DNA from: Undaria pinnatifida
Taxonomy: Eukaryota; Sar; Phaeophyceae; Laminariales; Alariaceae
Reading direction: 5' to 3'
DNA length: 64,000 bases
Assembly: GCA_012845835.1 (NCBI GenBank)
Contig: JABAKD010000011.1
Location: forward strand, 4,324,697 to 4,388,696
Shown: piece after piece, positions 12,252 to 52,500 of the stretch
How positions within the stretch are numbered: the stretch's first letter is position 1
How the letters are laid out: each line of letters starts with the position of its first letter
Notes under the pieces: generated by a model
Databases searched by the model: none
Told to the model about the DNA's origin: nothing
What the model saw: the letters and a program-made list of their open reading frames with translations, nothing else
Program-made: the position numbers and the translations under genes

Positions 12252-13084
12252 ACCCCGGATGACAGCGAGAAAAACTGGTTGGGTTGGGTTTGTGTATTAT
12301 GCCTTCCACCAAAACCCCGCACGTTGTACGACAGTTACAATTATCCTGCTACGGCCGTGATTGCCGTCATCAATGCCGATCATGTTGATGTTGGTGTTGG
12401 TGTATGTTACTCGTAGCCCCCTGCCTGCAACGGCGACGTTGCCGCCTCCCCTGAGCCGAAACGCCTCTGTGGGCGCTGGCGTTGTCGTTGCCACCCCCAG
12501 CACGCCGCCGCCTCTGTCTCGTCGGCCGTCGGCGGCGGCGCTCCGCAACAATACGGAAACCTTCGTAATAACCGTTTATTCCCTTTGGAACTACAAAAAC
12601 GTTCTTGAGGGAAAACGCTTTGAATTAGTGTGGGATATTTTTTCGCATGTGGTGAATGGATTTAAGACTAATGTTCGTATGTCCCTTGAGTTGCACATCT
12701 GTAGTTAGACTTGGTTCCCCTCAATGCGGGATAAGTAGTCTTGGTGCGCAGAATGATAATAGGCTGGCCGGTTTAATGTGGTAAAATCGTCCTGTTGACA
12801 CTGGTACTATTAATAGCACATAGAGTAGTTGTCGACCTTCATACCCTTCACGAGGTCGTGAACCCCTCAGCGCGCGCGATCGAGATATCACAAGCAGCTT
12901 GCACAGACGAGTTTCGACGAGTTTTTCCATCTCACAGCTGAAGTGTGTGTTGAGTTTGTATAAAAACACCGTTCAAGCCGTTGTACAAACAACGAGCAAG
13001 ACCGCTCGTTCACGCGGAGATAGAGAGAAAGACACAGGCCACCGATAGTGGCATTTTGAGAAAGATGGAGGGGGGGGGGCGCAC
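12252..13084. other. Intergenic, no gene supported
   Basis: A 115-codon open frame on + (12,361-12,708) starts with a hydrophobic stretch, but its second half overlaps the motif GTGTGGGATATTTTTT, which recurs at about 38,075 and (imperfectly) 40,775, so it is probably repeat-derived. No domain recognised. Confidence 0.45.
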
Positions 13085-15355
13085 TCATTTGTTGCTTGCT
13101 TTGATCATTTGACCATTGACCACGCATCCCTGTCGAGACGGAGCACCGTTCCTACTTCTAATAGAGACACCTCCAACGTTTGGGCGCTCATTACGCTTTT
13201 TCCATATACTACATAGAAACTCTTTGCTCATCCTATCCCCGTCCTGTTTCGCCGTCTGCGGCCACCATCTATCTCCTACGTAGGATGACGATCGTTTTCT
13301 CGCTACTCGCTAGTCTACCAAACTCTTCTATGTCACATTCGTCTAATTTCCTCATCCCCTCGAACGCATCCCGTTCCTTCTTGTATATTTCACATTCTCC
13401 TACTACGTGAGTCCTACATCCTATTGTTGTGCAACACGGGCGCATATGTGCATCCATGTCCATCTCCCGACTACTGGTATATCTCGTCCAGGCCCCCTAC
13501 ACGAAATCACAGCTTCAGCTTTTTCGCGTAGTCGATTGGGCCGTGCCAATACGTTTTCATTCCAATATCTTCCGTCAACCCTCCGTATATCTCCAAGTGC
13601 TTCTCCTCATTCACCTTATTTCTTAGCGCTAACCTTTCCCTTTCTTCTATTATTTATTTTACTTCTGTCTTGTACCCGCCAAACTTCTCTGTAGACAGTA
13701 TCTCTTGGTCTCCTAAATCCTTCCATATTTTCTCGACTGCGTTATCCCCATCTTATTCCAGCTCGCCCTTTTGTTATTTTCTCCCATACAGCCCTATCAG
13801 CTATGGCTGGCAACCTCTTTTCTGGCATACTATTGTTTTATATTATTAATACCACTTCAACGTTTTCACGTCTCTGTTAGTTTCGAGTGGGTGCATTCCT
13901 AATTCTGCTCTTAATACTGTACTACTCGTCGTACTTGAGCATCCTAGTATTTCATTAGCTGCTGTCATCTGCACCGTTTCCAGTTGTTTTACGAACTTCG
14001 CGTTCCCTTCCCATACTTCTCCTGCATACTCTAGCATTGGTACAATCACATTAATTAGAATGCGTATTTTAATCCTAGTGTCAAGGTGCGAGTTCTGTGA
14101 CGATGGCATCCATCTTGTCTACTTGTGCTTTACCCTTTTCTATTATTTTCGCTATGTGTGCATCCCAAGAGCAGTCCTTTGAGATCTCCACGCCAAGGTA
14201 CGTATACTGGTCTATGATCGGTGGGCCATCTTCTCCCAACTTCTATTTGAAATCACCGGATTCACCCTGTCTTCGTTACATACAACTACTGCGCACTTTG
14301 TTACGCTCGCTATCACTCTCCATTTCCTAGTGTACTTAAGAGCCTTCTCTACCTGTTTCTGCAATCCTTCGGGTGCTTCTGGTATCCCCACGAAATCATT
14401 CGCAAACATCAACCCCGACACCGTATCTTCCCCCATCGTGACTCCTTGCTGTGCTGCTTCAACTGCTACTATCATGTCATTAATAGATTGGGTGATAATG
14501 TACATCCCTATGCAATTCCTTGTAAAGTATCAACATATTTTTATATTTCCCCGTTCAGCATCACAGCACTTCTCGGACATTCCGTCATCTTTTTCATTAT
14601 TCTCCACATCTTTCCTCTGATCCCAATTTTCAACATCTTTTTCCACATCTGATTCCTCCATACTGTGTCATAGGCCTTCTGCACATCTAGGAAGACACAG
14701 TGAGTCGTTAGCCCGGCGTCTTTCCTACTTTGAATCATTTTACCTAATGTGTGCACATGGTCTACGCAGGTACGGCTTGGCTTAAATCCTGCTTGCGCTT
14801 CGCTTATTTTTTCGTCCTTGTCTAACATTGTTCACATTCTATTGTTCAAAACCCTACATACTTGTAATGTTTTGCCTACGGTGCTTAATAGCGTTATCCC
14901 TCGGCAGTTCCCCGGGTCAGCCTCATTTCCTTTCTTGAATAAGTTTACCACTACTCCTCCTTCTCTCCACCTCTTAGGCGCGTACTCGTTTTTCCATATC
15001 TAATTATACAACATAACCATCATGGTAAGCATACCTTCTCCCCCGTACTTCATAAATTATTTCACTATTTGATCTACCCCGCTGCCTTCCTGTTCTTGAG
15101 TTTAGCTACACGCTTCTTTACTTCTTCTTTTGTGAACTCTCTCTCTAACCCGCCTGAACCACGGTCTTCCCTTTCTGACGCACCTACGTTCGCCTCTGCC
15201 CACGTGTTGACTTCCTTCTCGAATTTTGCGTCGAACGTTTTGTTGGCTGTGGGCGATCCTAGCTTGCGGTAATGTTTTACAAGTACTTTCCTCTTCTCCT
15301 TCGAGCTGCTAACCATTTTACCGTTTTGTGTGTGTGGGGGGGGGGCGAGAAACAA
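13085..15355 (-). mobile_element. Decayed non-LTR retrotransposon (LINE) with reverse transcriptase
   Basis: Minus-strand pieces, in order: a charged pre-RT linker (15,355-15,074, ending KRVAKLKNRKAAG); RT with AQAGFKPSRTCVDHV and the motif-A block FLDVQKAYDTVW (14,828-14,541); RT motif C as GLMFANDFVGI (14,505-14,212), where the usual [YF]xDD reads FAND; a post-RT segment with LEYAGEVWE and LETVQ...ILGCS (14,109-13,846); and a Cys/His-rich tail (13,463-13,269). Pieces lie in at least three frames and stops separate them, so it is inactive. The 3' end is AAATGAGTGCGCC plus a C-run at about 13,070-13,090. No endonuclease is seen, so it is 5' truncated. Confidence 0.85.
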
Positions 15356-15490
15356 GGGACCACAAATAAGAAAAAACTAGAGGTAACGAAGGTACGAGGG
15401 AAAGAGATGAGGCCAATAAGGGGGCGAGAAACAGGGGACCACAAACAAGAAAAACTAGAGGTAACGAAGGTACGAGGGAAAGAGGTGAGG
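15346..15490. repeat. 72-bp direct repeat, 2 copies
   Basis: GGGGCGAGAAACARGGGACC through AAAGAGRTGAGGC is present at about 15,346-15,417 and again at about 15,418-15,489, between the LINE and the ABCF1 5' region. Confidence 0.85.
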
Positions 15491-15786
15491 CAAACAAGGA
15501 GGCGCAGGGACAGGGATAGAGACGGAAACAGATAAGAGACAAGCAGAAAACAGCCCGATTCACCCTACCGGGGCAACCCCCCCTCCCCTCCCCTCCCCTC
15601 CCCTCCGCTCGACAGCTGCAAACCCTCTGCCCCTTGACGATTTCCTCTTCCGCTTACTTGTTTGGTTGTGTCTGTCTCCCCGCAACGACGCTACACGTGG
15701 CGGGCACGGGCACCGCCCTCGACGGTGCAAAAAATACAACGACATAACAATTGAAACTCAACAACAAATCAAACGCAACTAAAAAG
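15491..15786 (+). other. ABCF1 upstream region (5' UTR or first intron)
   Basis: Contains a C-rich tract with CCCTC pentamers at 15,580-15,606. There is no ATG on the + strand between about 15,405 and 15,787, and an in-frame TAA at 15,745-15,747 blocks simple upstream extension of the first recognised exon. The probable acceptor is AACTAAAAAG ending at 15,786, with a branch-like CTAA just before. Confidence 0.5.
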
Positions 15787-43097
<27,311 letters not shown>

Positions 43098-43204
43098 AGG
43101 TTGAGGGCTTGTAAGACAGGGAGGGGGGGGGCAGGGGGGTGGCGGGGGGGGGCAGGGGGGTGGCAGGGGGGGGCAGGGGGGGGCGGCGCTTTGTGCTTTA
43201 TCTC

Positions 43205-43260
43205 CCCCCACATTGTCGTATGACTACGGCCACGCATGAAATGAGTGCACCTCCCTCCCC
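43205..43260 (+). mobile_element. SINE A 3'-end fragment
   Basis: GTCGTATGACTACGGCCACG, CATGAAATGAGTGCACC and a C-rich tail: the clearest copy of the SINE/LINE shared terminus. Confidence 0.65.
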
Positions 43261-43734
43261 CCGACGCGGTTGATTAGTCGCTTGCTTGGTCAGTTGGTTG
43301 ATTGGTTGTTTAGGCTGTTGTTAGGGTTTGCGCGCTGGCTATTCATACTTAAAAACTAGTAACCGCGAAGTCAGTCGGGTTGTGTCGGTAAGGACACGCG
43401 TTCGGTGTTTGTTTTTTGTTTATCTCATGGTATTTGCGCGAACGGGAGACTACTCTTAACGCGGGCAGTAGACTAATGCGTTTTGTTTTTGGTTCGGGGC
43501 GATGTTTTTGGCTGTAGTTGCTGTGTTTGTGTGGTCTTCTTTATAGCTCTGGCTGTAATCGCTGTTTTTGTGTTGCTTTCGTTAGAGCTCTAGTTATTAA
43601 CACCCCTCTGTTTCTTGGACCTCGCTCACGTGGTTGCTGACTTTGGGAATGTTATTTTCGTGTTGCACGCAAGGCCGCGAAATACGATGTAACGGCTCGG
43701 GCAGGGGCGAAGGGGGGGAAGGGAAAGGAAGGGT

Positions 43735-43800
43735 GTAGTCATATATGCATCAGTCGTAAGACCATAGACCCTAGCATCCTTACAATGACGGGGGGTGTTT
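43735..43800 (-). mobile_element. SINE A 3'-end fragment, inverted
   Basis: TGCATCAGTCGTAAGACCAT, AGACCCTAGCATCCTTACA matches the opposite-strand form of the SINE 3' end. Confidence 0.6.
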
Positions 43801-44401
43801 CTTGCCCGGTTGGCCGGCGCGAGCGGCACGGTGCTTCCCCCGACGCGATTGATTGATTGGTTGGTCATTTAATAGATCGACTGGTTGGTTGGTTAATTTG
43901 TAGGTTAATCGATTGATTGATTGGTTTCCTTTTTTGTTGTTGCTTGTGTTTTTGCGTCCTTCATGATAGCGTCGCAGAAAAAGCTGCCCCGCGCGCAGAA
44001 GGAGTAGACCCGAAGACCGACGAGCCCACCCTGGCGGCGAGAACTCGGTTCACACGCGGACGACACGGGATGGAGTTGACGGTGCGCGAATCGTTGTCCA
44101 TATTCAAGCGGTGCACTGCCGTCCGTCCTCAAAAGAGGATACAAAAGAAAACAATAAGATATCAAAATAACGCGGTGGCATTCAGCCCCCAGACGCGATG
44201 GGGGGTGAATGATCACGCGCTGAAGTCCTTATTGGCAGACACACCAGATGCTGACATTTATCTGTGTGTAGACGGTTCGATGGCATCAGCAACACACGAT
44301 ATGGCGAGGTCGCACAGTCGGAAGTCGGTAATACTGGTGGCTTTTGATCGCAGGAGCAATCCACACATATACTCTTAACACAGAGAGGCAGCTCGGAGAA
44401 T

Positions 44402-44483
44402 GAGATAATTGCTATTATTAATAGCTCCCGCAGGGTACCTTTGGATAATTGCCATTATTAATAGCTCCCGCAGGGTACCTTTG
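44402..44483. repeat. 38-40-bp direct repeat, 2 copies
   Basis: ATAATTGCYATTATTAATAG CTCCCGCAGGGTACCTTTGG occurs twice in tandem. Confidence 0.95.
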
Positions 44484-44489
44484 GCTAAC

Positions 44490-45320
44490 TACCACGTAAA
44501 AAGTTATGAGGGTGATCAAGCTAGCGTTGTGGCCCCCTCGATCTCGTTCTCCCTGTCCCTTTTTTTTCTCGAGTTTCCTGTTTCGGCTGCAAGCATCAAC
44601 GATCCACCATCTTCCTTTTTTCATTCTTGTTGTCTCGAATGCAACGCACTACTTTGCAGTCACTTCTTGTAACTTTTGGAGTCTCGCAGGAGCACACCAA
44701 CCTTAAACCTAACACGCCACATTTCACTAGGTTAGGTGCCTCGATATATACCCGTTAGAAAATTATGTGGGTGATCGAGCCAGCGTTGTGTCCCCTCGAC
44801 CTCATTCTCCCTTCATCCCTTCATCCGGTTTCCCGTTTTTTTGCTACAAGCGCCATTCTTCCACCCTCTGTCTTCCTTTTTTTGTTTCACTCTTGTTATA
44901 TCGAACATAACTGGACACAGTGCCCTGCTATAGTTCAAACAGCCACCTCGTGTAACCTATGAACAGGTTTTCCGCAGAGGCAAACCGACCGTAAACCAAG
45001 ACAAAACATCACATTTCAACAGGTTACGTGCCTCGACATATACCTGGTAGAACTTATTAAGGCAGTCGAGCCAGCGTTGTGTTCCCCTCCAACTCATCCT
45101 CCCTCCTCTCCCTCCAGTTTCCTGCTTGTCTTTTGCCACGAACGCCATGCTATGTTGTTGTTTTCACTCTCGTTATCTCGAACGCCACAAGACCGTGGTT
45201 TACTGTTAATAGGCACTTCACAAGCAGTCACTTCGTGAAACCTCTAGAATGAACCTCTAGAATAGTCTCTCGCAGAGGCCCACCGTATTGCATCATAGTT
45301 CGACAGATTATGAGCCTCGA
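44490..45320. repeat. About 260-290-bp satellite, 3 copies
   Basis: Each unit has GATCRAGCYAGCGTTGTG or equivalent, a CTCCCT/TTTC pyrimidine part, TCTCGAA, CACTT.TTGTAAC, CGCAGAGG or CGCAGGAG, and ACATTTCA.TAGGTTA.GTGCC TCGATATA. Units begin near 44,510, 44,768 and 45,060. Confidence 0.8.
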
Positions 45321-45324
45321 TACC

Positions 45325-45567
45325 TCAGTGCATTAATTCGTCGATTGGCACTGGCTCCTCGCGTCGACGCTCCAGCTTCCACGCAGCAGAAGCAACCGTC
45401 AAGACAGCAACGGCGGTAGCAGCAGCACTAACAACAACAGCTGCCGCAGAAGTGGCATATTGTATCCATACACAAGGTTCCCCTTCGGGACGCGGGTAAC
45501 GTAAAATCCCGGGGGCGTCGCAAGGCGAAAAGGGAGACACAGGTAACACGTATAAATATGTCCCCAC
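45325..45567 (-). CDS. Hypothetical small membrane protein or exon
   Basis: 80-codon minus-strand frame with a 20-25 residue Ala/Val-rich hydrophobic stretch (ATSAAAVVVSAAATAVAVLT) followed by KLERRREEP, resembling a membrane helix with a positive flank. No homologue recognised, no partner exon found, and a piece of it (GTGGCATATTGTATCCATAC) recurs at 47,243-47,262. Could be chance. Confidence 0.2.
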   Translation of the reverse strand: MGTYLYVLPVSPFSPCDAPGILRYPRPEGEPCVWIQYATSAAAVVVSAAATAVAVLTVASAAWKLERRREEPVPIDELMH

Positions 45568-45599
45568 CTGTAATGGTGTTACGCGTACTCACATAGATA

Positions 45600-48500
45600 A
45601 ACTCCACTGCTCTTCTTAGAGGAAACGTGTGGCATGAGCTAGTGCATTGCTCCAAAGAAAGAGTAGTACTCAGCGGGAAGAGGGTGATAGCGGTGGGTGC
45701 ACGTTGTACTGATGTACGCGCAAACGAATTATTAGTGGTCAGGGGATGCTGTGTACCGTACGTGGGATAGTGCCCGCTGCTATAGTACGTCACATGTGTT
45801 TGCACTTGGTGGTAATGTATAGGGTTGACCAGCCAATATCAGTCGCTCTTGGATGTTGTGCAATAATCAATTGGTTGGCGACAACAAGTTCTGTATGTAT
45901 GGCGTACGTGGTAGGGTTTTGCATGAGTTGGAGGTAGTGTTCAACGCTTTGGTACTGTGCTTGAGGGAAACCGAAACCTTGATGTACTCTTCGTTTATCC
46001 CCGTAGAAAGTAGAGTTAGATCGATAGTGTTCCCGCCTGAACCCGCCACTACTTGATGCATGTGGTTGTATGTGTGTATGATATATGTGTACGATTATAA
46101 CAACAGACCTAAAACCGATCCACCCAGCCAATCAGATGGCGTCCTGGGCGCGTGGCGAACGCTGAAATAGAACTGTACCCGAGTTTGGCCACAGCAGCAC
46201 TGTGTTCCTACCTGAGTTGGGCTATGGCTAATAAGGGGTCATATATCCTTGAACCCTACCCATGGTTCCACTCCGCCCAAAAGAAAATACTTGGCCTGGT
46301 CGAGACTCGCGTGCATGCTGCGCTCGCGATGCCTGCCACCCTCGCCGCGCTCGACGCCATCTTCCAAGCTTTCCCCGCTCTATGTCCCTGTGAGCCTCCC
46401 GCGCAGAGAGATGCAAGCCGTGCCCTGTGGCGCTCGTTCCAACACTCGGCTGCTCCCAGCCTCTACCTCCCAGCCTCCTCCTGCTGACATCCGCTCTGGC
46501 CGGAAATATAATACCGGGATATGTCTTTTTGTTCAACTAAAAATGGTCCTTACATTCGGACACGTCTAGTTACCCCGCAAGAGAAAGTTAAACACAACCA
46601 CGCACACAGTCGCTTTCGCTCCTGCCTCGACGAGCGGCCGCCCGCGCGGCGGGAGAGCTCAGGCCGGTTTACCCTTGTCTGCACCCATGCCCACGCACCC
46701 ACGTCGGGATCCGGGGCCGAAACGGCCCAGGGCGGCGCGCCCCCAAACCTTACACTAATCCGATTCACATGTGTACTACTGCTACTACTACTGCTGTATG
46801 TTGCTTCTACCGTTGCTGCTGTTGTGCTGCTGTTGCTGAGGTTAATTTAGTTTGGGCGGTTGCTGCTACTGCTGCTGTGCTGCTGCTAAGGTTAGTTGAG
46901 TGTAGCGGGCCATTTTTTTACGAACAAAACAACGAAGAACAAAAAAATGTAAAAGCTTATCAATACGTATCATAATTTAAAAGACAATTTGGGGTGTTCC
47001 AAGTGACCTGCTCGTCTCAGGGAGGCGGAACGAAGTCCCTTGCCAAATAGAGCCAGCGAAGCGACGTTTGATGCGCCGAGCGCCGCCACGGAGCTCGGCC
47101 GAGATCCAGACATGCTTCATAATGTACCCATGGCAGGCTAGCTTGCCTCGCGGCCGAAAGTGCGAGAAGAAACACTCGGCCGCCGGAGAGCAGCTAACCA
47201 AAAAAAACGAACATCATATTTTACATATACATACCTGGTAGTGGCATATTGTATCCATACATCGCACGGGACTGGTTATCCACAACTACATGCACCTGAA
47301 CTCAGCACAGGATCCCGAGACCAGCGTATCGCTGTACACCCGGTCAGATGAATGTGCCCTCAGCAGCACAAATTTGTAGCTCAGGACGGTCCGAGAAGCC
47401 ACAGGCACGAAATCCCTTTCTCTCTGCAGAAGAAGCAGCCATTATTGATGCTGCAGCTGACGTGCTTGAATTTTTTCTCCTCAAAATACTGGAACCACAC
47501 GTGAGCCACACTAAATTCCCCGGCTGCCATACTTCATCCTAGGCTGTAAACCAACGGTGTTGTAAAGGCGACTCAGACAACGACAGTCTTTGGGTTAGGG
47601 TTTAGGTTACTGTAGTACCGTCCCCCCCCAGGGGTTTCTCGCTGATGATGGATTATTTATTCGTTTCCGACGACGCGCACACATTCTTGCTTTTTCTTCG
47701 CGGGTCACGATGCGTCGTGGTGTGTGCGGTGTATGTGGGGGGTGATATGGTGTGTGATGCGTATGTATGGGTGTCGCTTTTGTCTTGAGAGCCGTGAAAG
47801 CGGGACAACAACAACAACAACGATAATAATAATAACGACAAAAGCTCGCGCGGCTCGTGATTGTAGACGGACGGACGGACAACCACACGAATCATAGTAC
47901 CTACTGGGGAATACCTGTCGGATTCAAAAGCATTGGGAGGTTTTTTAGTGGAGGAGCTCCGTTAGTCAGAAATGCTTGGGCTCCAAAGTGCAACCCATAC
48001 CGTAGCTCGGCTCTGGTGATCCTCCCTCCCTCGTTCGTTCATGAGCGAGCGCGTTCGTCCCTGCGCTCGATGTTCGATCCTCGTTTCGTTTTCTTCGTTG
48101 TTGTTTCCGTACCACAATGAACAAAATTGCATAAAATGATGGTATATGTAGTAATACAACACGTATGTCCACATGAAACCGAGCTCCTCCACCCCCTTGC
48201 CCCTGCTTTTTTTTTTATCATTTGTTGCATATTGTATTTCAACTATGACTCCCATTTTTCATTTTTTTCCTTAGTGCCCTCCAAAAATTGCCGAGAAAAA
48301 GTCTTGACAAACAAATTCCGGAGCAATCGAGGGATTGGGATTTTCCAACAGCAGCAGTACCAGCAACAACAACAAACAACAACGTGGAAATGCACAAGTG
48401 GCACGACGCATTCCTACCCGGAATAGCAACAACAGACACAACAGCAAAGAAAGCCGCCGCAACAGCAACCAGCAGCAGCAACAGCAGCAGCAACAGCAGC

Positions 48501-49344
48501 AACGGCGACAACATCACAACCAACAACAGAAAAAAAAATGCTTTCTGCAGAAGCTCGACGCCCCGGCCCGCCTGCTGTGTGTGTCACGTGCGCGAGCGGA
48601 ACAGCCCTTCAAAAAACAAAAGCTCTTGACAAAAAAAGGGGGGGGGGGAAGGGGGGGGGGAGCACCCACAAACATAAACAAACGCACACACGTAAAACAC
48701 GCACAAACAACGCTCGGTTCGACCGCAAACTATCCCCCACGCCGAAAAACAAAAAAAAACACAACCAACAGGGTCCGGGGGGCACTCCTCCCCTCCCCGG
48801 GGCTACCATCAGAAACAGAGCCGTGGGGTCCATACCGCACCTCCTCCTCATAGCCCCCCAAAACCGAGGCACCGCTATAACCCTGCCCGCCCACACTCCG
48901 TCAAGAGATTTACCCCCTCCCGTTAAAAATTCCGGTGGCGCGAGTCCCAGGCCTCCTTCTATCTACTATCTATCCACAACCGGCTATAATTTCTTCCTGC
49001 TAGGCTAGCAACCTGACCGCGTTTTCTTGCAACGTCAGACCCCCTTCCTCTCACCGCTTTGCCTCCCCCCAACCCCTACTCCAACCACAAATCATTGGGC
49101 CTCTCCCGTCCCCTCTCTTCCCACGCCCTCCCCCGCAGCCTTCCCCCCCCGGCCCCCGTCACTACCGCACCCCCCTCCCTCCATCTCCTGTTGTGAGATT
49201 GGGTTTCAGCACTATGCAGCGGCGGTGTAGAGTCCAGGACTACGTGACGAGTCGGTCGTTTGAGAAGACAGGCAAAAATCCTCTTGGTCTACGTAACAAC
49301 GCCCGAGAAAGCTCGTAATATTTGGTTGCCCAACACTCCTCTTC
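45600..49344. other. Convergent intergenic region, second part
   Basis: No gene supported. Contains CTG/CTA triplets (46,770-46,890), CAA/AAT repeats (47,805-47,835), CAG/CAA triplets (48,345-48,530), C-rich tracts (49,040-49,190). Frames at 46,152-46,487 and 47,348-47,542 + lack domains. Confidence 0.45.
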
Positions 49345-49553
49345 TCAACTAGGATCCGCAGCACGATCGGAACTCAAAGATCCAACGCTTAGCACGCGCA
49401 AAAAGGCATCTAGGGCAGGCGGCGTAAACAGCCCTCCCCGGAGCAAACTCTCCAAAGGGAGTTCCGAAACCGTGGCCCCCTCATCAGCGGAGGCAGCAAC
49501 TCGCACCACGCGGGGTATCCCTCGCCGAGGCACGCCGCACACGCACACTTCAC
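49345..49553 (-). CDS. Kinase last exon: CNBD2 end and stop
   Basis: GEVCVCGVPRRGIPRVVRVA, ATVSELPLESLL, then LDAFLRVLS and TGA at 49,345-49,347. GE...PRR resembles a degenerate phosphate-binding cassette. Two AG acceptors 6 nt apart (exon start 49,553 or 49,547) keep the same frame; the first retains GE. Confidence 0.6.
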
Positions 49554-52500
49554 CTTTCCGGACGGAGGACGGGGGGGGACGGGGCAGGAGCGTGAGTGGG
49601 GAGGGGAAGGGGGCAGAATTGCGTGGGCGCGAGGGAGGTGGGGGGAGGTAGGGAGGGGGAGGAGGTTACTGCTAAGGCCAGCAATATGACAAGGTCAAGG
49701 TGAGGGTTAAGGTTGGGTCGGGTTGGCCAAAGCAACAAAATCATGAAAACAACGCTCCATGTCGAAAATACCAATCTCTTTAAACCACGTCGCAAGAAGC
49801 AGCAAAAACAAGAGCAGACTTCCGCGTATTAAAAGCATACACAAACCTCCCTCTCCTTCACCTGCTCTGACCGTCCGCGTCCCCGTTCCCTGCGTCACCT
49901 CCACCGACCCCTCCCGCACCAACAGCACCGCCGGCGTCTCCCTCTTGCTAATCCGTCGGTGCAACTGTCCCGGCCTGATGTCCCGACCCCCCCCCTTTCC
50001 CTCCCCACCAACGCCTCTTCCTCCACCTCCGCTGCTGCTCGTCCTCCTGCCTAGGATGTCGGGTTGTGGCATGCCTTGTGCTGCGGGTCGCGGCCACACC
50101 TCTGCCTCGGGGGAGTACGCTCGGCCACCACTGTCGATGAGCTCCTCCTCGATCAACCGGGTTAGCGCTGTCGAGGCTCGCGACTGGGTCTGCGGCGAGG
50201 CGGTCAGGAGCGACCAGGGTTTTTCTATATGTAGCTTTTTCTTTGGCTAAGGTTTGGGATCATCTGCACGGTGATTGCTCTAAACGCTGCCTGCCAGGGA
50301 CTACAACCACGCGCTTGAGACTTTCAACCTCAACCAACGAATCAAATATGATCACATACCTTTCCTACAATATCTCACCATGGGGATGACTTGCGGTTAT
50401 GGGCTACTGCCGCGGTAGGTTGCGGCGACGGGGTTGAATGGTGTGAGAAGAAGGTCGACAGCGTCCCCAATACCACCATCAAGTCATAAACACCAACATC
50501 AATATCAACACACCAACAGCAACAGCAACAACACCATCAACATCAACACGCTCCTACCAATGCCAACATCAACAAACAGCAACACAACTATGAATAACAT
50601 GAACGACACCAACAACATCACAACCACCGCAACCACCTTTCTCTCGGTCTCCCCCCCCCCCCCCTCCCTGTCTCTCTCTGCCTCCCCTCCCATCTCCCAC
50701 CTGCGCCTCCAGCTTGCGCCGCACGCTCCCAAGCTCATCCAAAAGATTAGCAAACAAGTGCCGCGGTACCGCCATCACCTCGCACATCTCCGACACACAC
50801 ACCGCCCTTGTCGCGCGTGGCACCCCCCCGCCCCTCGCCGCTCCCCTCCCGGGCCCCTCTCCAGGGGTATCCCTCCTCCCACCCAGGCCAGACGGCCCAA
50901 ACGCCCCCCCCCCCCCCGCCCCCAATACCCCCACCCCCACCCCCGCCACCGCCGCCACCGCCACCACCACCACCACCGTCCTCGCCCGGGGCTAGCTTTG
51001 GTGGTGGTGGCGGCGGCGGCATTCGTGATCGGGAGCGGTACTGAGCGGCGGCCGTCGCAGCCCCTTCCTCGGCTTCCGCTGCGGCTAGCAACTCCCCCTC
51101 GCCAAAAGAGTCTCCTCGCCCTAAGGTCTGAAGTTGCACTACCACCCGCTCGTCTTCCTTCTCGTTTTCGCTGCCGGGCATGTACGGAAAGCTAAAGGCA
51201 CGAAGGCGTGTTGCGTAGAGGAGGTAGGGGGTAGAGTGGAAGGCGGCATGGGGTGGCGTTGAGCGCGGGGGCAGGGGGGGGGGAGGGGATAGACGGGGAG
51301 GGGGGGGGAGGGGGAGAGCGAGGGAGCGAGGACATAGGGAGAGCAAGGATAGGCGAGAGTGAGAGGGACCATACGGAAGGGGGAAGAGGGGAAGAGGGTT
51401 GAGACGGGGCTATCAACAGCAGCCAGATATTTCCCGCACAAAACGGGGGAGGGGAGGATGCTGGGCAGCCACGAACACGCAGCGAACGCTTGCTCGCGTG
51501 TACAGATTCGCCGACCGGGCGAGGCCGATTCCAAGGCTACGCAAAGAAGGACGACGTGGACCGAAGACACATACACGACCACCCGCGTGCGACGCTGTAG
51601 CCGTCACTTTCTTGCCATCGCCGCCACCACCACCACTACCACAACCACTATCACCAACACCACCGACACCACCAACACCAGCACGAGCCGGCACCAGAAC
51701 CACCGACACCACCAGCACAGCACCACCATCACAATCGCTACAACCACTGCCACTGCCACTGCCACAACCAGCACCAGCATCATCACCACCGACCACCCCT
51801 ACCATCACCCCTACCCCAACAATCACCACCACTACTACCGCCACCCCCACCACCACTATTCCGCCCTCCCCCTCCCCTCCCCATTCCCCCACCGCCACCA
51901 TCACTCCCCCCTCCCCCCCCCCCTCGCCCTTGCCACCAAACCAACACCACCACCCCCACCACCACTACCACCACCACTGGCGATGATTCCGCTCACCTTG
52001 CTCTCCCCTTCCGTGCACTGCCTTCCACTTCAAGCGAAACCTTTCCTTCGTTGATCAGGAAAAAGTTGCGGTCCATCGCGCCTGCTGCGTAGATAGTGTT
52101 ACCCCGCTGAAAAAACGTTAATCGCAAAAAAGAGGGGCGCGGGAGGGGCAGGCGATGCGCTAGGTTATAAAAACAGGGTAGGGCACGCCAAACAACCGAT
52201 ACCTCATCCGCGTCTAGACCGACTGCAGGGGTAAGTACATGCTTTTGCCGCCGCCGCACGCACACGTGGCACTCTCCTCCCCTCCCCTCCCCTCCCCACC
52301 CTCCTGTCCCCGCTCCCCTCCCCCATCCCACCCTTCGTAAATACACGTCGTCACTCTACCGTCGCCGCACAAGCACGAAACACGCTTTTCTCACTGTCCC
52401 CTCCGATTCCCCCCCCACCCCTCCCGTCTCCCAATCTCGCCTCGAAAAGATGCGACGGGCACAAGGGCGGCACGAGCTTCATGAAGTCCTCGTACGAAAT

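Larger units (their letters stand above)
43098..44400. other. Convergent intergenic region, first part
   Basis: Downstream of the ABCF1 stop: a G-rich tract (43,119-43,192), then sequence containing two copies of CCCCCGACGCGRTTGATT followed by GGTTGATTGG-type repeats (about 43,258 and 43,840). The frame at 43,917-44,378 + (153 codons) has no recognised domain. Confidence 0.45.

Noticed and set aside
14212-14505. Active reverse transcriptase
   Set aside because: Motif C reads FAND rather than the required double Asp, and the element is broken into several frames.
46152-46487. 111-codon plus-strand frame
   Set aside because: Starts at a GTG, shows no family motif and lies in a repeat-rich intergenic area.
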